A DNA stretch of 64,000 bases, from positions 3,782,001 to 3,846,000 of the forward strand of contig NC_061469.1 of assembly GCF_022581195.2 (NCBI RefSeq), given 5' to 3'. Positions 1-12,711 of this stretch are shown piece after piece; position 1 is the first letter of the stretch; each line of letters begins with the position of its first letter. The notes under the pieces are model-generated. The model saw only the letters and a program-made list of their open reading frames with translations, did not search any database and was not told the DNA's origin. Origin of the DNA: Helicoverpa zea (taxonomy: Eukaryota; Arthropoda; Insecta; Lepidoptera; Noctuidae). The position numbers were made by a program, and so were the translations under genes.

Positions 1-110
1 CTCCCAGGCGCGGGGGTGTAACACCGACAACTTCCAGACACCGGGCTGCTTTGTGGAAGTTTCTAATACCCACAAAGCGATTTCGGTCCAAAACCGAGGG
101 AATCGGACAT
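1..110 (-). repeat. SINE-2 fragment (middle part)
   Basis: The reverse complement matches the central part of the SINE at 62325-62692: the block around cgaaatcgctttgtggg, then cacaaagcagcccgg, then a ctggaag block. The copy is diverged and runs off the left edge of the window, so its other half cannot be seen. Confidence 0.6.
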
Positions 111-1290
111 GGGGCAGTTGCGCTTCAGAAGTTCAGACTTATGTCAGAACGATGATGATGTGGAAAGTTTCATAGAATGTCTGCGATACCTACATAATAA
201 ACTGAAATTAATATGGTCCTAGACAGCATAATACCGCGTTAGGCGTTACATAAAATATTATTGTAACGACGTTTATCACCTCAATTTTCGATCCAATTTG
301 AGCTAAAGATATTTTTTAATAAGATAATAATATGTAAGAAGGTAGAAAAAAATAATTATTTCAGAAGTGACGTCTTGCAAAAGGTTGTGGGTTTTGAATG
401 ATTGGATTTTCTTTTCTATTTTATTCTGATTACTTAAATTGACGCCGAAAGTGACATGCTTTGGCACAATTTACTATAAAATAACCAGTTGAAATAATTA
501 AAAAAAAATTGACAACAATATAATTTCATCAGTTCTAAAAGCTACTTGTAGCGACATCTATTGCAGATTCCTTGCACACCTTCATGCGATAGTAGTTCAG
601 CTGTGAGGACAGAGATGTCGCTGTTCTCAAACTGGCGACATAAAGGCCTGCTGAAAAGATTGTTGAATGATCAAATTTGAATAATAACTTTCTTAACGTA
701 AATAAGAATTGTTTTTTTTTTTTTTTTAATTATTTATTTGGTATATTACAGATACTTGTGTTGCTCATTTTTTTATCAATCCAATCATTACCTGAATATT
801 ACATATTTCCTGAAGAAACATTGAAAAGATTTTTTTTTCTTTGGTGACAATTTAGTTAAGCATATTTGAATATTTTGCCTACTCACTTACTCAGAAATAC
901 TGCTGAACATTTTATAAAATATGGATGTCAAGTTTTTCATGTTTGTTATACATTTTAACGTACAGTTTTATTGCCAATTACATAAAAAATCTAATAAAAA
1001 CTTTACCCCCAGAAATAAACTAGGTACTTAAATTGAATTGTGAAATCGATTTAATTTTAATAAATAAATTCGCATTGCAGTTGCAAATACAATTACTTTT
1101 CTGTTAAAAGGTGTCTTGTGTTAAAAGTGACTTTAGAAAAGTCGGTATTGACAATTCATATTCATTAATCAATTTAAATATTTTATTTTGTTAAATGGAA
1201 GCTCTTTGAGTTACTACCATTAAAATTACTATTAAGCCCAAAAAGCACACTAATAAATACTTTGGCTTTGACTTGACTTTAACTTTCTTC
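111..1290. other. AT-rich intergenic, nothing recognised
   Basis: AT-rich sequence with homopolymer T/A runs (one near 712-728). I see no open frame of interest, no terminal repeats and no recognisable repeat family. Confidence 0.5.
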
Positions 1291-1293
1291 AGC

Positions 1294-1326
1294 CACACTT
1301 ATCATATCATATCATATCATATCATT
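1294..1326. repeat. (ATATC)n microsatellite at a possible LINE tail
   Basis: About six copies of a 5-bp atatc unit followed by an ttattgcattcc block. In moth genomes this pairing is typical of reversed 3' tails of non-LTR elements that end in short tandem units. The element assignment is inference. Confidence 0.5.
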
Positions 1327-1437
1327 TATTGCATTCCATAATGTACATTTGGTGGAAAATATAAAATAATAGAGGTCGTCACAATTATGGACCCTGATGG
1401 GCACAGCAAAATAGTTAGAAGAGAGGAAGGCGTTTAA

Positions 1438-2016
1438 GGGTGCGTCCACATCTGGCGAATGCGCAGCACGCGAGCCGATCGCGAGCTGTCCGCGAGCTGC
1501 GCGCGTGCAGTCACTGCAATAGTTCGGTGCGCCTCTTTAGCGCAACTCACGCAAGGCTCGTATAGAGCGCGCGAGCGGCGCGCGATCTGCGCACAATCAG
1601 TTCTCGCCCTTAGGGTGCGTCCACATCTGGCGAATGCGCCGCGAATGCGCAGCACGCGAGCCGATCGCGAACTGTCCGCGAGCTGCGCGCGTGCATTTTT
1701 GTTCGTGCGCCGCTTCTGCGCCGCCCGCGCGCAGCTCGCGCGCGACCTAAGCGCCGCACGCGAGCGGCGCGCAGGCGGCGCGCGACGTCTGCCATCTTCG
1801 ATAGTACTGAGCCAATATACGGAACTGTAAGGGCGAGAACTGATTGCGCGCAGATCGCGCGCCGCTCGCGCGCTCTATACGAGCCTTGCGTGAGTTGCGC
1901 TAAAGAGGCGCACCGAACTATTGCAGTGACTGCACGCGCGCAGCTCGCGGACAGCTCGCGATCGGCTCGCGTGCTGCGCATTCGCGGCGCATTCGCCAGA
2001 TGTGGACGCACCCTTA
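1438..2016. mobile_element. GC-rich foldback, PIF/Harbinger-like MITE plus partial inverted copy
   Basis: An island of very high GC in AT-rich DNA. A 401-bp element (1613-2013) starts GGGTGCGTCCACAT and ends with its complement. Its terminal inverted repeats are about 83 bp with roughly one mismatch, and it is flanked on both sides by TTA (1610-1612, 2014-2016). A 3-bp TTA duplication is characteristic of PIF/Harbinger. In front lies a second, partial copy (1438-1612) that starts with the same terminus and is the inverted copy of 1828-2013. The whole block could fold into a hairpin with arms of about 175 bp. Open frames read here are a by-product of GC-rich repeats and not genes. The superfamily is inferred from the TSD only. 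Confidence 0.75.
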
Positions 2017-4900
2017 TGTAATATAGTAGTATCACAGATTATATAATAGTTAGTACTATGAACTATAATATTTAAGTATTTATTTATATTATAATATTAC
2101 GTATATTTTTGTGTAGCATAACTTCGTTTTATAGTTATTTTTCTTTATATGTTGCTTTTATTTAATTTTAGGTTATTTTTTTATCGGTGATATACTTCTC
2201 ATCGACTTATTGCAAGTAGTCATTATACTACAGTTAAGTATTGCTTTCTTGATTAATTAATTAATCAAGAAAGAAAGCAAATTAATTCATCTTTAAACGG
2301 CCACAAAATATTATTTTGTATAATTTTATTTTCAAAGCTTTTCTAGTTTTTACTATCATAGGAAAGCCATCTCATTGTCTGCCTACGGATATTTTTAGGG
2401 TGATGTACTGTGAATGTCGTGGAAAGAGGCTGTAGGTAATCAGCTCAGCCTTAGGATATAATATAGCGTTAGTATAATCCCATCTCATGCCGGATATTGA
2501 AGGCCAGAATGGTTCGAAGTTAAGGCGAGCCAGTGTACCTATACCCATAAAATCTATACAGTAATAGGTGTACTAGGCTAGGCTTTAGAAGTGAAAATGT
2601 AAGTAAGGATAGATAGGGTGTTTTTTAGGGAGTTAATCAATAATACCAAAGATTGAATAATAAAAATGTATGTAGGTATTATGAGATGCCTACATTTTGC
2701 ACATTTTACTTCTGTATTTTCAAAAACTGGACCAACGAAATATTAATTAGTTTCCAGGTATAATCTATGTAAGTAATAAGTATTGTCTATGTAAAAAAAT
2801 CTCGGTCAATAAACCTTTTTTTGTAAAGCGAAGCTTAGCAATATGAAATCAAAGTTTGTTTTTCATAAGTTTTGATTGCAAAAGAAACTTTGTTTATAAA
2901 ACTTTTTAATAAAGATTTTACGTGATCTTTGCCAAGAGCTGTGAATGCATCTTCGTTTTCAGCACATTAATAAGAGTTTTACTAAGTTTGTTAAGTCCCA
3001 AGTTTTTGGTTTAAGTGCAATTATTTTAATGGCTGCTCAGATTTACTCATTTAGTTGGCACTACAGTTTAAGTGTGCATAAAACATGAGAATAGTAACTT
3101 AAATAGTTTTGTAAATTATATCTTATGTAAATTATATAGATTTAGGTAGGCATAATTTTTTTTTCTAGATTTGAAAAAACAAAAATATTAGTGAATAAAA
3201 ACCTGTTAGGTGCGGTTTTGGAGTAGGTGGCGAAAAAAAATTGCTGCATCCTCTACTTTTTGACCTATGCACCGATTTCTTCAGAACTAAACTGGACAAA
3301 TAACAAGGAATATTTTTGAGATTTTGCCCGCTGTGTTGCATTTTTAAACGTTCAATCAAATCGTGATTTTGTTCTGCAAAAAGCGCGATGATCCTCTTTT
3401 TGTCATTTTTCTTTTGCAACAAAATAAACACAGTGAGTAAAAGTTTTGCTTATCCTGTAAAGCGAATTTGACGATTATGTAATACGTGAGTTTCCCTAAT
3501 CTTTATCAAATGTCAAATATTTTAATGCCCATAAAACATATTTTAATTAAAATATCACCATTATCAGTTAATCTCAAACCCTTAACGTAAATAGTCACAT
3601 GTATAGTTGAAAAAATCCAACAAATAATAAGAATGTTAGTTCAAGTTGTCAATGCTCACCTATTATGTACCTCAGATGGCAACGTAGAAACGAAAACGTC
3701 ATAAAAGTTACATATTATTAAAATAAAAGAACCTGTACGTACTGTATTAGAATTTGTAGTAAAACTTAAAATAAAACTACATTTTAAATGCTCGTATGAG
3801 TTACGAATAGAACCCAGAACCACATTGCCTCAGTTAGTTCCAAAAACGGAACTAGATGGCGTTGTACTGTAGATGGCATTTTCTGAATCGCGGTGTTAAA
3901 ATTCTGCGTCGTTGAATGGCATTGCTCTATAATGTTTTTTCTCTTGGAATTTAATTTTTCGGGAAACTCATTTTCTAGGAAATTTTTGATAGCTCCTTGT
4001 TAAAGGGGTTAATTAAGACACTAGTGATATAGTTGATTCTTTAACGATAATCGTGAAAATGTAGGTTTGGGGTACCCTAAGAAACTAGTGTCGCAGTATA
4101 ATACCAAGAACACCATTTTCCGTTGGTGTCATATTATTTTCCGAGTGGTTAAAGATTAAAGATTGTGATTTTTTTACGTAATAAATTAAAATTCGGCAAA
4201 AATAGACCACAACACATACTATACAAAGGTTTATAGATATCCGCTTAGTAGTTTTTGCGTTAAAGAGTAAGAAAATTATCTTTACTTCCACAAATATTTT
4301 TTTTCTTACATAAATTCACAAAAGAAAAATCGACATAAAACCAACAGATATTGAAAATAGCTAATGAACTTGCGAGAATTAGACACTCGATAAATGTAAA
4401 AGGTTTTCCAAATAAAATACTTACTTACCAAGTTTCTACAGGGAGAACCTATACCTAATGTAAATTCAATTTCCATTTCGTTTCGAATCTCACGTTCGAG
4501 AAGTTAGCGAAACGACAACGTGCTTTCGAAAATATTAACATCATTTGGCATTTTGTAATAGGTATTCTTTTATTTATTGAAAAGTTTATGTATGTACATA
4601 CACATAAAATCACAGACAAGAATTAAAAATAGAAAAAAAATGTACAAAGGCACAGCTTATTTCAAAAGATGAATGATGACCAGGATGGAGGGATCGTGGA
4701 CCGGGTTTGCCCTAAGAATAGTGATAGGTATAGTGTAATACTATTGGCGACCTAATTAAGTGTTCTACTTAATCCTAAGCAAATACTCGAGGTACGACCC
4801 CAAACGTACCCATTAGGGGTTTGTACGCATATTTATCTTGAGGTATTGAACCGTGAACTGTTTTGTTAAGGTGTGGATGGACGTCTATCTGCCTAGCCTT
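2017..4900. other. Intergenic, decayed, no gene seen
   Basis: AT-rich DNA with one striking near-palindrome at 2241-2280 (arms ttgctttctt and complement around a taattaattaat core, with a 4-bp extra aaag in one arm). Short open frames at 3165-3431 and 4085-4291 on the minus strand lack domain signatures or convincing promoters and are treated as chance. Confidence 0.45.
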
Positions 4901-4904
4901 TTTG

Positions 4905-5090
4905 GCGTGTTCTTCAGTTTTTTACATGGAGCGAATGTCTATTTGACATCCTGAACCTGGGTAACCAGTATCGGGCTATTATTGGTTGTTAGAATTTCTG
5001 GCTTCTGCCTACAACCCGGACACCATGGGTCGACCGCGCTAAGACCGACCTACGACGTATGGGGAGGCGGGTGAAACCGGAGGAAAACGG
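4905..5090 (-). repeat. Decayed SINE-3 relic (possible)
   Basis: Blocks resembling the body of the SINE at 9145-9536 (the tcctgaacctgggtaaccag and ttctggcttctg parts) occur in the same order, but with heavy divergence and no readable tRNA-like head. Confidence 0.35.
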
Positions 5091-5099
5091 CTAGTAAGT

Positions 5100-5780
5100 A
5101 AAACGGTCATTGGGCAGATTGGTATACCCCACCAATAGCAATGTCATATATATCATTAGATATAAAGGTTTTGGTATTTACCCGGATTCGGAGAAGCAGG
5201 AATCCAAGGTACCTTCAAACGATTCATGAATATGCGCTTGACGATTAATTAGTAGTAGTCATGCAAGGGTTATCCTTCACTACGAATAATTAGACCTACG
5301 GACTGAACAAACGCTTTGGCACCTGTTAATTACACACATTTGGCATTACCTTGTGTTTATTCAGAACTATATACTATTTCTATAGCTTCTACCAGTGGTT
5401 TCATGTTCTTCGTGGAAATGACTTGAAATCCTATCTTCGATAAATTGGAGTACCTATCTTGGAAAGATTTTTAAATCGTTCGAGTGGTTCTTGAAGTAAG
5501 CTTATTCAAACAGACAATATTTTCAGTTTTTTATTATTAGTACAAATGTCTTAAAGGCTGCAGCTGATCTTAATGGAAACAGTATTCATTAATCCTTGCT
5601 CGTGATCATCACAGTTGATGGTTGTTAAGTTCAACTAAGATTAATGTCTTGTCATCCATTTTAGGTGAAATCTGTTAAGGCAAAACAGATGGCTGATAAA
5701 TTGTACCTACCTGCAAAGTATATCAATTTGATAGCTAATAGTACCTACTCAATCAATTTAGAGTAAAGCAATATATTCGT
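5100..5780. other. Intergenic, nothing recognised
   Basis: AT-rich, no supported feature. Confidence 0.4.
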
Positions 5781-5782
5781 AA

Positions 5783-5955
5783 CTAGCCATTTTCTCTCGG
5801 TTTTACTCGTGCCCAGTGGGTACTACTGCCCGTACCGGGATAAAATCTAACTTATGTTACTCGGGAAGAATGCAGCTTTCTAACAGTGGAAGATTTTTTC
5901 AAATCAGTTCAGGAGTTTAGCCTTCAGGGTACAAACAAATAAAATGGTTCCTTTT
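5783..5955 (-). mobile_element. Helitron-like (Lep1-type) 3' fragment
   Basis: On the minus strand this ends in CTAGT after a block matching the fragments at 17198-17350 and 58711-58900 (ccgtaccgggataaaat, ttatgttactcggg). CTAGT-ending tails preceded by a GC-rich stem are typical of non-autonomous lepidopteran Helitrons. No coding capacity. Confidence 0.6.
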
Positions 5956-7930
5956 TTCTATATTATTATTATACATAGACCTGAAACTAAAGATTTAAAA
6001 AGTTACAACAGATAATTTGGGCCTCAACCCGTCGTTAAAAATTGTGCTGACTTCTATGCTAATGTCATTGATTATGTAAGCAGGGGTTACAGAGTGACCA
6101 TAAAAAGTCCCTTCAGGTACATAAAACTGAAGTATTACTAAAGTACTAGTACTAAAAGTACTACGATATCAGGTTAAGAATATTCCTTGTTCAGGTCTCT
6201 TACAATTTCCTTGCTGACGCGATGTGTTTTTTTATTAAAGAATTTCTTGGTAGGACATTTGAATTTATGCCCTGTTTGTAGTAATCTTATTACTCCCAGA
6301 CCTTGAAATTAATATAACTTTTAATATTTCGGTGTAGTAAATAACGGTACTGTGTCTTAGAAAACATGCGTTGTATTGGCTCTCGCCCGTGGTTTCCCCC
6401 GCATCCTAAGGGAACTACTGCCTGCACGCACATAAAAAGTAACCTTATCTTATTCCTGTATAACTAAGCTTTATATATTATATATAATTATACTGCCAGG
6501 TATTATTAAAAACATACCTCCTAGGTATAATAGCAGTCAGATAATGTGAAAACTAACATTTGATTAAATCTACATATCTAGAGATCATAGATTTCTTAAT
6601 AGTTACTACCTAGATACATATATTCTATCAATAACAAAATCAAAATAAAAACAATTCTCCAACAAGCATTTTCTTTATGTTAATGTCAAGATTACAAGAC
6701 TACGAAAAAAGTTGTTCCGAAAATTCAACAGTAAAAAATTCTTAATAATAAGTCGTTTCATGAAATTACTTTTTAATCACTGAGACGAACATTTAAAGTT
6801 GTGACAAGAATCTCGTTTCGGGACCTTCGTTTCGGCCATGACAATGTCATTTCGGAGTATTTTTATAGGTATGTTAGAAAATTTTAATGACCAAAAAAGA
6901 CAGCGAGATGGTAAAAACTTCGCCTTTGTTTATAGGAAAAATGATGGTAAAGGTGAATTTCAACACCCGTATAACATTAATTTTATTTTGACCGGCCATA
7001 AATAAAGTTTTCGTTTCCTCGAAGGCTTGGGAGAATATTTTCTTCCTACACATGGATAAAAGAAACCTATGTTTATTAAATGTTATTCTGATTATATTCT
7101 GCCTATTCTGATTTAAGATGTACTACGAAGGTTCATCGAAATCCATCAAGTAGTTTTAGCTTGAAAGAGTTACAAACATACAGATATCCCCACATACATA
7201 TATGTATCTTGACTCAAAAAACATTATGTGCCCTAAATCATTGATATGTCCATTCAAAAACATATCTTCAAATTAAAAAAATATCGTATTTTTCTTTTCA
7301 CCTTTTGCGATAAAACATATTATGGTTAGAAAATATTATGACATAACCGTTTATTATGGTCGGTGCACATCTTATTAAATGTCGAAAGGTTGGTAGCCGC
7401 GATTTCTTTCCTGTTTCGACTCCAAGCAGGATTTTCTTCCTTATGTTGCTGACAGTTATTGATAAAAGCTACCGTTTACAAGTCACGTAACAGAAGATGC
7501 GGGTTAAGTTATGGTAAGGTTCCACTATATTGTTCGACTGTTCCACTACATTTGATTGCGAAAAAAATTACGCATCGACGCGTATCTAAAATGCAATGTT
7601 GTGTTGAAGGATTTGGTCGATATTTCAGTGTTCGTATGCAATATTTTACTGTTTGTTAGAGCGAGTAAACCAAAAGTCTCAGCTTTATCTTTCGACAGCC
7701 ATAAATGTTCTGTCTCCAAAAATCAAACAGAATGATTCAAGGTGTTACACATTAGTGGACTCTCACCCTTACATCGTGATCGTAATTCCTTCCTTTTTCC
7801 CCTAAAAACCTTTAAAACGAGGTTCATTGAGAAGTGAAACACGTAACCGCTTTTCATTCTGTTTTCAAAATGGTATGCAATGAGAATGAACCCTTAAAAA
7901 GGCAGCGTTTTCTTGCAAAAAAAAATCTTC
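5956..7930. other. Intergenic with one Helitron relic
   Basis: Mostly AT-rich DNA. A short relic of the Helitron tail seen at 58711 is visible at about 6378-6450. The small plus-strand open frame at 7459-7659 shows no signature of a real protein. Confidence 0.4.
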
Positions 7931-7931
7931 C

Positions 7932-8076
7932 GTCTTACCACAAAAACTTTTAAACGTCAGTTTATGCCTTGTCTAAAAAAATGTCAAATTATGACGTTGA
8001 CATATGGTTCATTTTGCAGCCAAAATTTTATTAGACAAGTGTAAAAGAGGGTTTAAAGTTTTTGTAGTAAGGCCCC
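7932..8076. mobile_element. Short MITE with inverted ends
   Basis: The left end (cttaccacaaaaactttt, then tgccttgtcta) is repeated inverted at the right end (ttgtagtaag preceded by the complement of cttgtctaata). The centre carries ttatgacgttgacatatgg. About 145 bp and non-coding. The superfamily cannot be assigned from what is visible. Confidence 0.55.
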
Positions 8077-9136
8077 TTGTGTTTTGTACCAAGAATATCT
8101 ACTTTTTAATCGTACCTATGAGATGTTTTTTTATAGTTTTCATAACCGCTTAACAAATCTCAAGATATTTATAACCGTTTCAATAATGACCCACAAACGC
8201 TCACTTTTGATGTTACGATCACTCTTCCGCATAGTTTGGTAATGAAGTCAGAAATCAGCAAACCAACTTTGTTCTTAATCCTAAAGTAGTAAAGTCGTTA
8301 TTTCCTTGCATTTTTGGTGTCGTGGTTGTCCACTTAAGGATCCTTTTTCTCTTGGGAAACAAAGGGGCTTTTATATAAAGTATTGGCTGTCAGCACATAA
8401 TAGGCACACATTTTTTGTTACCCCCGAAAATAATTAAGTAGACACTTTAATGACTAAGCTTTTTCGAGTCGATGGACCCTTAGAATATCGATATGACGTC
8501 ATTTATTTTTCAGACCCTTTAAATTATGTTAATTTTCTTCAGAATTAGGGGCAGGTTAGGTCCATTTTTCATCAGATCAGGTGCTTTAAAAAGGGTACCT
8601 AATACCTATAGGTATTTATGACATCTTTGCAGTAAGTAAGTAAATGATCTTCATTCGACTGAACTGTCTTAAAAAAACTACAGTCGCAATTTTTAGTCAA
8701 TTTCGGTGCTCTAGTATCGGTGACAAATCCTTTCTATCTAACTATACCTACATATGGCTAATATCTGTACCTGCAAACAAATGGTCTAGAAGTTAAATGG
8801 CTAACTTCAGAATTGCACAGTTATTTGGAGCAAACTGTGTAGGTAGGTACATCACTTGATCAAAATGATTCGCCATTTGCCTGATTGCATTGCAAGCCAC
8901 CTTAACGATGATCAATTAATTTTTATTTTCTAACGCTAGTGATGATTAGAAAATGCTCTCAATTACTCTGTCCCTATATGCTATTTATAATTAATATTGC
9001 CTTAGTTTAACTTACTAATGAGACCGTTTTTATTGCAGTAATTAAAAAAATGAAGTCAGACTTCGTACCTCATATTATGGGAACACCATATAAATATTAT
9101 TGAGTTCATCTAAATCATCAGTTACATGATTTATAA
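8077..9136. other. Intergenic, nothing recognised
   Basis: AT-rich. A tatataaag at about 8373 resembles a TATA box, but no signal-peptide exon or open frame follows. Confidence 0.4.
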
Positions 9137-9144
9137 GTTGTAAC

Positions 9145-9536
9145 ATATCCATCATCCTCCGAGCCTTTTCCCAATCATGTTGGGGTCGGCTTCCAGTCTA
9201 ACCGGATTCAGCTGAGTACCAGTGCTTTACAAGAAGCGACTGCCTATCTGACCTCCTCAACCCAGTAACCCGGGCAACCCGATACCCCTTGGTTAGACTG
9301 GTGTCAGACTTACTGGCTTCTGACTACCCGTAACGACTGCCAAGGATGTTCACTGACTGCCGGGACCTACAGTTTAACGTGCCATCCGAAACACAGTCAA
9401 TGGTGTCTAAGATATACTTAGAAAGTACATACAAACTTAGAAAAGTTGCATTGGTACTTGCCTGACCTGGGATCGAACCCGCGCCCTCATACTTGAGAGG
9501 TTGGTCCTTTACCCACTAGGCCACCACGACTTTTTT
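9145..9536 (-). repeat. SINE-3, tRNA-headed, full length with TSD
   Basis: A complete SINE in minus orientation. The tRNA-like head is at 9460-9530 and includes a B-box-like gggttcgatccca; the body runs to a catcatcctccgagcc tail at 9150. An 8-bp duplication GTTGTAAC flanks it at 9137-9144 and 9537-9544. The type is widespread in noctuid moths. Transcription would be by RNA polymerase III from the internal A/B boxes. Confidence 0.85.
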
Positions 9537-9544
9537 GTTGTAAC

Positions 9545-9984
9545 GTTTTTAGTTGTAACATAATACCTACTTAAAAAAATTAACGCATTTATTTATTTAG
9601 GCACACCAACAACTTATTTGCAAATACTTTCACATATATAAGTTTACAATTGTAATAAGTCCTGCGTAAATATGTTAATTACAGGTGCACACAACGTTCA
9701 AATTAAAATTGAGAACCTCCCCCTTTTTTGGAAGTCGTTTGTAAAACAGACTTTAGAATTTTTAAAACTACGTGATTTTAGAAAGACTACGTGATTTTAG
9801 AAAGATAGTTATCTAAAAAAAGTTTTGCAGTTAAAACGTTTTCTCACTTCCATTCTTTTCATTTTATTGCTTCTTGTTGCCAACTCCTGAGCACGCCAAA
9901 TTCCTACGCATTTACGATCTACTGAGGAAATGCAGTGAGATAAATATAAAAATCTTGATAGTAAGTCGCTACGTATCTATATCT
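9545..9984. other. Intergenic, nothing recognised
   Basis: AT-rich. One short direct repetition (acgtgattttagaaaga) occurs near 9771-9807. Confidence 0.4.
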
Positions 9985-10330
9985 TCTATACTTATAATAA
10001 ATCTGTAGAGGGGTCAATTCTGTACATTGAATATATTTCCAAAAAAACTATCAGGGGGTGGGTGATTAGTGATCGATACTGATGCCAAAAATGCAATCAG
10101 TAAAATTTTTGTCTGTCTGTTTGTCTGTCATGTTCGTTATAGAAACAAAAACTACTTGACGGATTTTAACGAAACTTAGTACAATTATTCTTCATACTCC
10201 TGGGCAGGTTATAGGATACTTTTCATTACGCTACGATCAATAGCAGCAGAGCAGTGAAGGGAAATTTTGGGGAAAACGGGAGAAGTTACTCCATTTTTTA
10301 AGCTTCCGTCGCGTGTGCAGCCTTAATGGT
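9985..10330 (+). repeat. Dispersed repeat related to 48440-48600
   Basis: Begins ctatacttataataaatctgtag and carries a tgtctgtctgtttgtctg tract followed by text typical of Helitron-like moth repeats (acggattttaacgaaact). A second, diverged copy is at 48440-48600. Boundaries are uncertain. Confidence 0.5.
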
Positions 10331-11040
10331 TAAAGCTACCTCAAAACCATGTATGACGGAAATGTTCTTCTTAAAATTATGTAAAAAACATCCCTTGACA
10401 GCATATGTCTACCTTTTATGGTTGACTCACAATAACACGTGTAAGTCTCGATAGCTTAGTAGTTCGGAGCTTTCTGATTATATTTGTCTACTATTACGTT
10501 TCTTAGACTCTGACTCACTCGAAATAATAAAGGTTAACATTATTACCTATTCAATAAAAAAAGAATCATATAAATCGATAAAGAAAACCCAAAGTTATAG
10601 CTGTACATGAAATACGGTAATAAGCCATCGCGCGTGAATATCATGCTATATGGATCATTTTTGTGTAACGGTCGCCGTGCTCGACGCGGCTCACAGCGCG
10701 GTGGCTGCGCGAGCTTCAAACATTATTTGGCTGTTGATGCGATTGGTGCGAAAAGACGTTCAGAGTGTTCAAGTTCAACCTTATTGACTGACAATAATTG
10801 ATATTAACAAACCTTATAATTTATTTTAAACTTGCTTTTGTTGTTATTTTTATAAAATAGGTAAGAATTTGTTATTTTGGTAGTGTTTAAATATTCGTTT
10901 TATTACAATAATACCATAGTTTACATTTTATTTCTTTTTACGTGAAGTAGTGGTAGGTACGCATAGATTTAGAATTGGATTGGCTGGTGTGTAGTACCTA
11001 TTTCTTCCTCTCTTTACACAAAATCCGAATTTAATGCGGA
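10331..11040. other. Intergenic with a small GC-rich patch
   Basis: A GC-rich patch at about 10665-10715 (gtgctcgacgcggctcacag) stands out from AT-rich surroundings. The open frame through it (10607-10801, plus) has no recognisable domain or secretion signal. It could be a first-exon remnant or a repeat piece; I cannot tell. Confidence 0.35.
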
Positions 11041-11243
11041 CGAAGTCGCTGGCAGAAGCTAGTTTAGTATAAAACTGAAGAGTTTGTTTGCTTGGACTTG
11101 CTACTCACAGGAATAACTGGATTTGAACATTATTTTGGTGTTAGATAGCTCATTTATCGAGAAAGGCTATAGGCTACTTTTTATTCAGGTGCGCGGGGTA
11201 GTCCCCAAAGTTGGTAAAAACCGCTGGTGGAATCTAGTATGTT
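11041..11243 (+). mobile_element. Helitron-like tail plus adjacent Helitron-like copy
   Basis: A 3' terminus gacgaagtcgctggcagaagctagt ends at about 11065 and is directly followed by a related segment running to a second aatctagt end near 11240. Two CTAGT ends in a row suggest one element landed at the tail of another. Confidence 0.5.
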
Positions 11244-11895
11244 GTCATAATATGTACGATGAACAATTTTGGCAGATTTTTGCACTTAGAGGTGGCAACT
11301 TTAGTGGTAAAGTGTCTCTCTCTGCTTTATGAAAACAATCATTACTTTTTCAATACCTACTTGTTTATTTCAATACAGACTTTTTCAGCTACATAAATAT
11401 TATTTTTTCTTTAATTCTAAATCGTTTCTTTTCCTGTTGCCGCTTTATTATTGAGAGCACTTTGATAATTATCTTTGCTTTTGATTTGTGAGTGCCGATT
11501 CATCAAGCGAGCGCATTGTTTCGTCAATAGCCGCCATAGCTAGTAGGTACGAGATTAATACACTGTTGGAATTATTGAGTAGTTAATGATAGCAGATTCG
11601 ATTGGAAATTCATAAATTATTTAAGTATTAGCATCGTTTGTTCCAAATCTGACGATTTGGAACTTAAATTTTGATGGTCAAGATTTTCTACTAGTGCAAG
11701 GAAGTTTGTAGTAGGTACTTATAATCCGGCAGGAAAATGACCTTGATAAAAGAGAAATAGGAACCTACTAATAGGTATGTACGGCTTTGTACATTGTTTC
11801 GGAAAAATCGAACAAACTAAATTTTAACTAATAAGTAGGTAAGTATTACTACTTACTACTAATATTTTTTTCAGTTTTTTTTGTGTTCCAGGAAC
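11244..11895. other. Intergenic, nothing recognised
   Basis: AT-rich, no supported feature. Confidence 0.4.
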
Positions 11896-11899
11896 CCAA

Positions 11900-12070
11900 G
11901 GGGAAAACGGGACCCTATTGTTTTCGCTCCTCTGTCCGTCCGTCCGTCCGTCTGACACCAGGCTGTATCTCATGAACCGTGATAGTTAGAGAGTTGAAAG
12001 ATGATGTATTTCTGTTGCCGCTATAACAACAAATACTGAAAACTAGAACAGCATAAATATAAATACAAAC
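11900..12070 (+). repeat. Dispersed repeat with (CCGT)n tract
   Basis: A ccgtccgtccgtccgt tract is followed by ctgtatctcatgaaccgtga and a ttctgttgccgctataacaa block. I recognise this arrangement as a recurrent interspersed block in insect genomes, but cannot name its parent element. Confidence 0.5.
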
Positions 12071-12711
12071 AACAAAAAAATAATTATGGTTTTTTTTTTA
12101 TTACATAACATATCTAAAAAATATCCCACATGGGAAATAGGGCGCGTGTGTGTATAAGTAGGCCGAAGGTGGGTAATCGCTCAGATACTTACACTCATCC
12201 TTCCTGTGTAGACGAGCCCTTATTTCAGTCATCTCTTAAACGGTGCCATTTATTTTTGATCCGCATGGTTTTGCTCTTGAAATAAATCTTAACACTGAAT
12301 CGTATATTTTTGTCTGGACAGAGCTGAATTGAATTCATAGTAACTGTTATTACAATTTTTTTTATCTATACATTCGTACCTAATAAAGTAAGAAGTTGAT
12401 GGATGAAGGCAACTACTATTTTCGAAGACATAATTTATCAAGAAAAGCATGAAACACAGTTCAGATTAAATCCCTAAAAATAATGCTATTGTTTCGAGTG
12501 GTCTAACTAACCTCTTAAAACGGTTTTCCGGTAAATAATCCTATTATAAAAAATCTTCGACATTGAAAAAACCGCGTTCAAAACCTAGTCTCCCAAATCC
12601 ACATACCAAAAACAAGTTGAGAATAAGTAGGCTGTAAGTTGACAGGTAATCGTGCAGACGTTTGGAACATATCCTTCCTCCACCCGCCTCCATCCTCCGA
12701 AGCTGGGGACA

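Noticed and set aside
1434..2035. Arg/Ala/Ser-rich open frames on both strands
   Set aside because: They lie inside the GC-rich inverted repeat; lack of AT keeps stop codons rare in every frame. No domain, and the plus and minus frames mirror each other.
3165..3431. 88-codon minus-strand frame
   Set aside because: AT-rich, homopolymer-laden, no domain or secretion signal, not adjacent to any other exon-like sequence.
8372..8400. TATA-like box tatataaag
   Set aside because: No initiator-plus-ATG with coding potential follows within a sensible distance.
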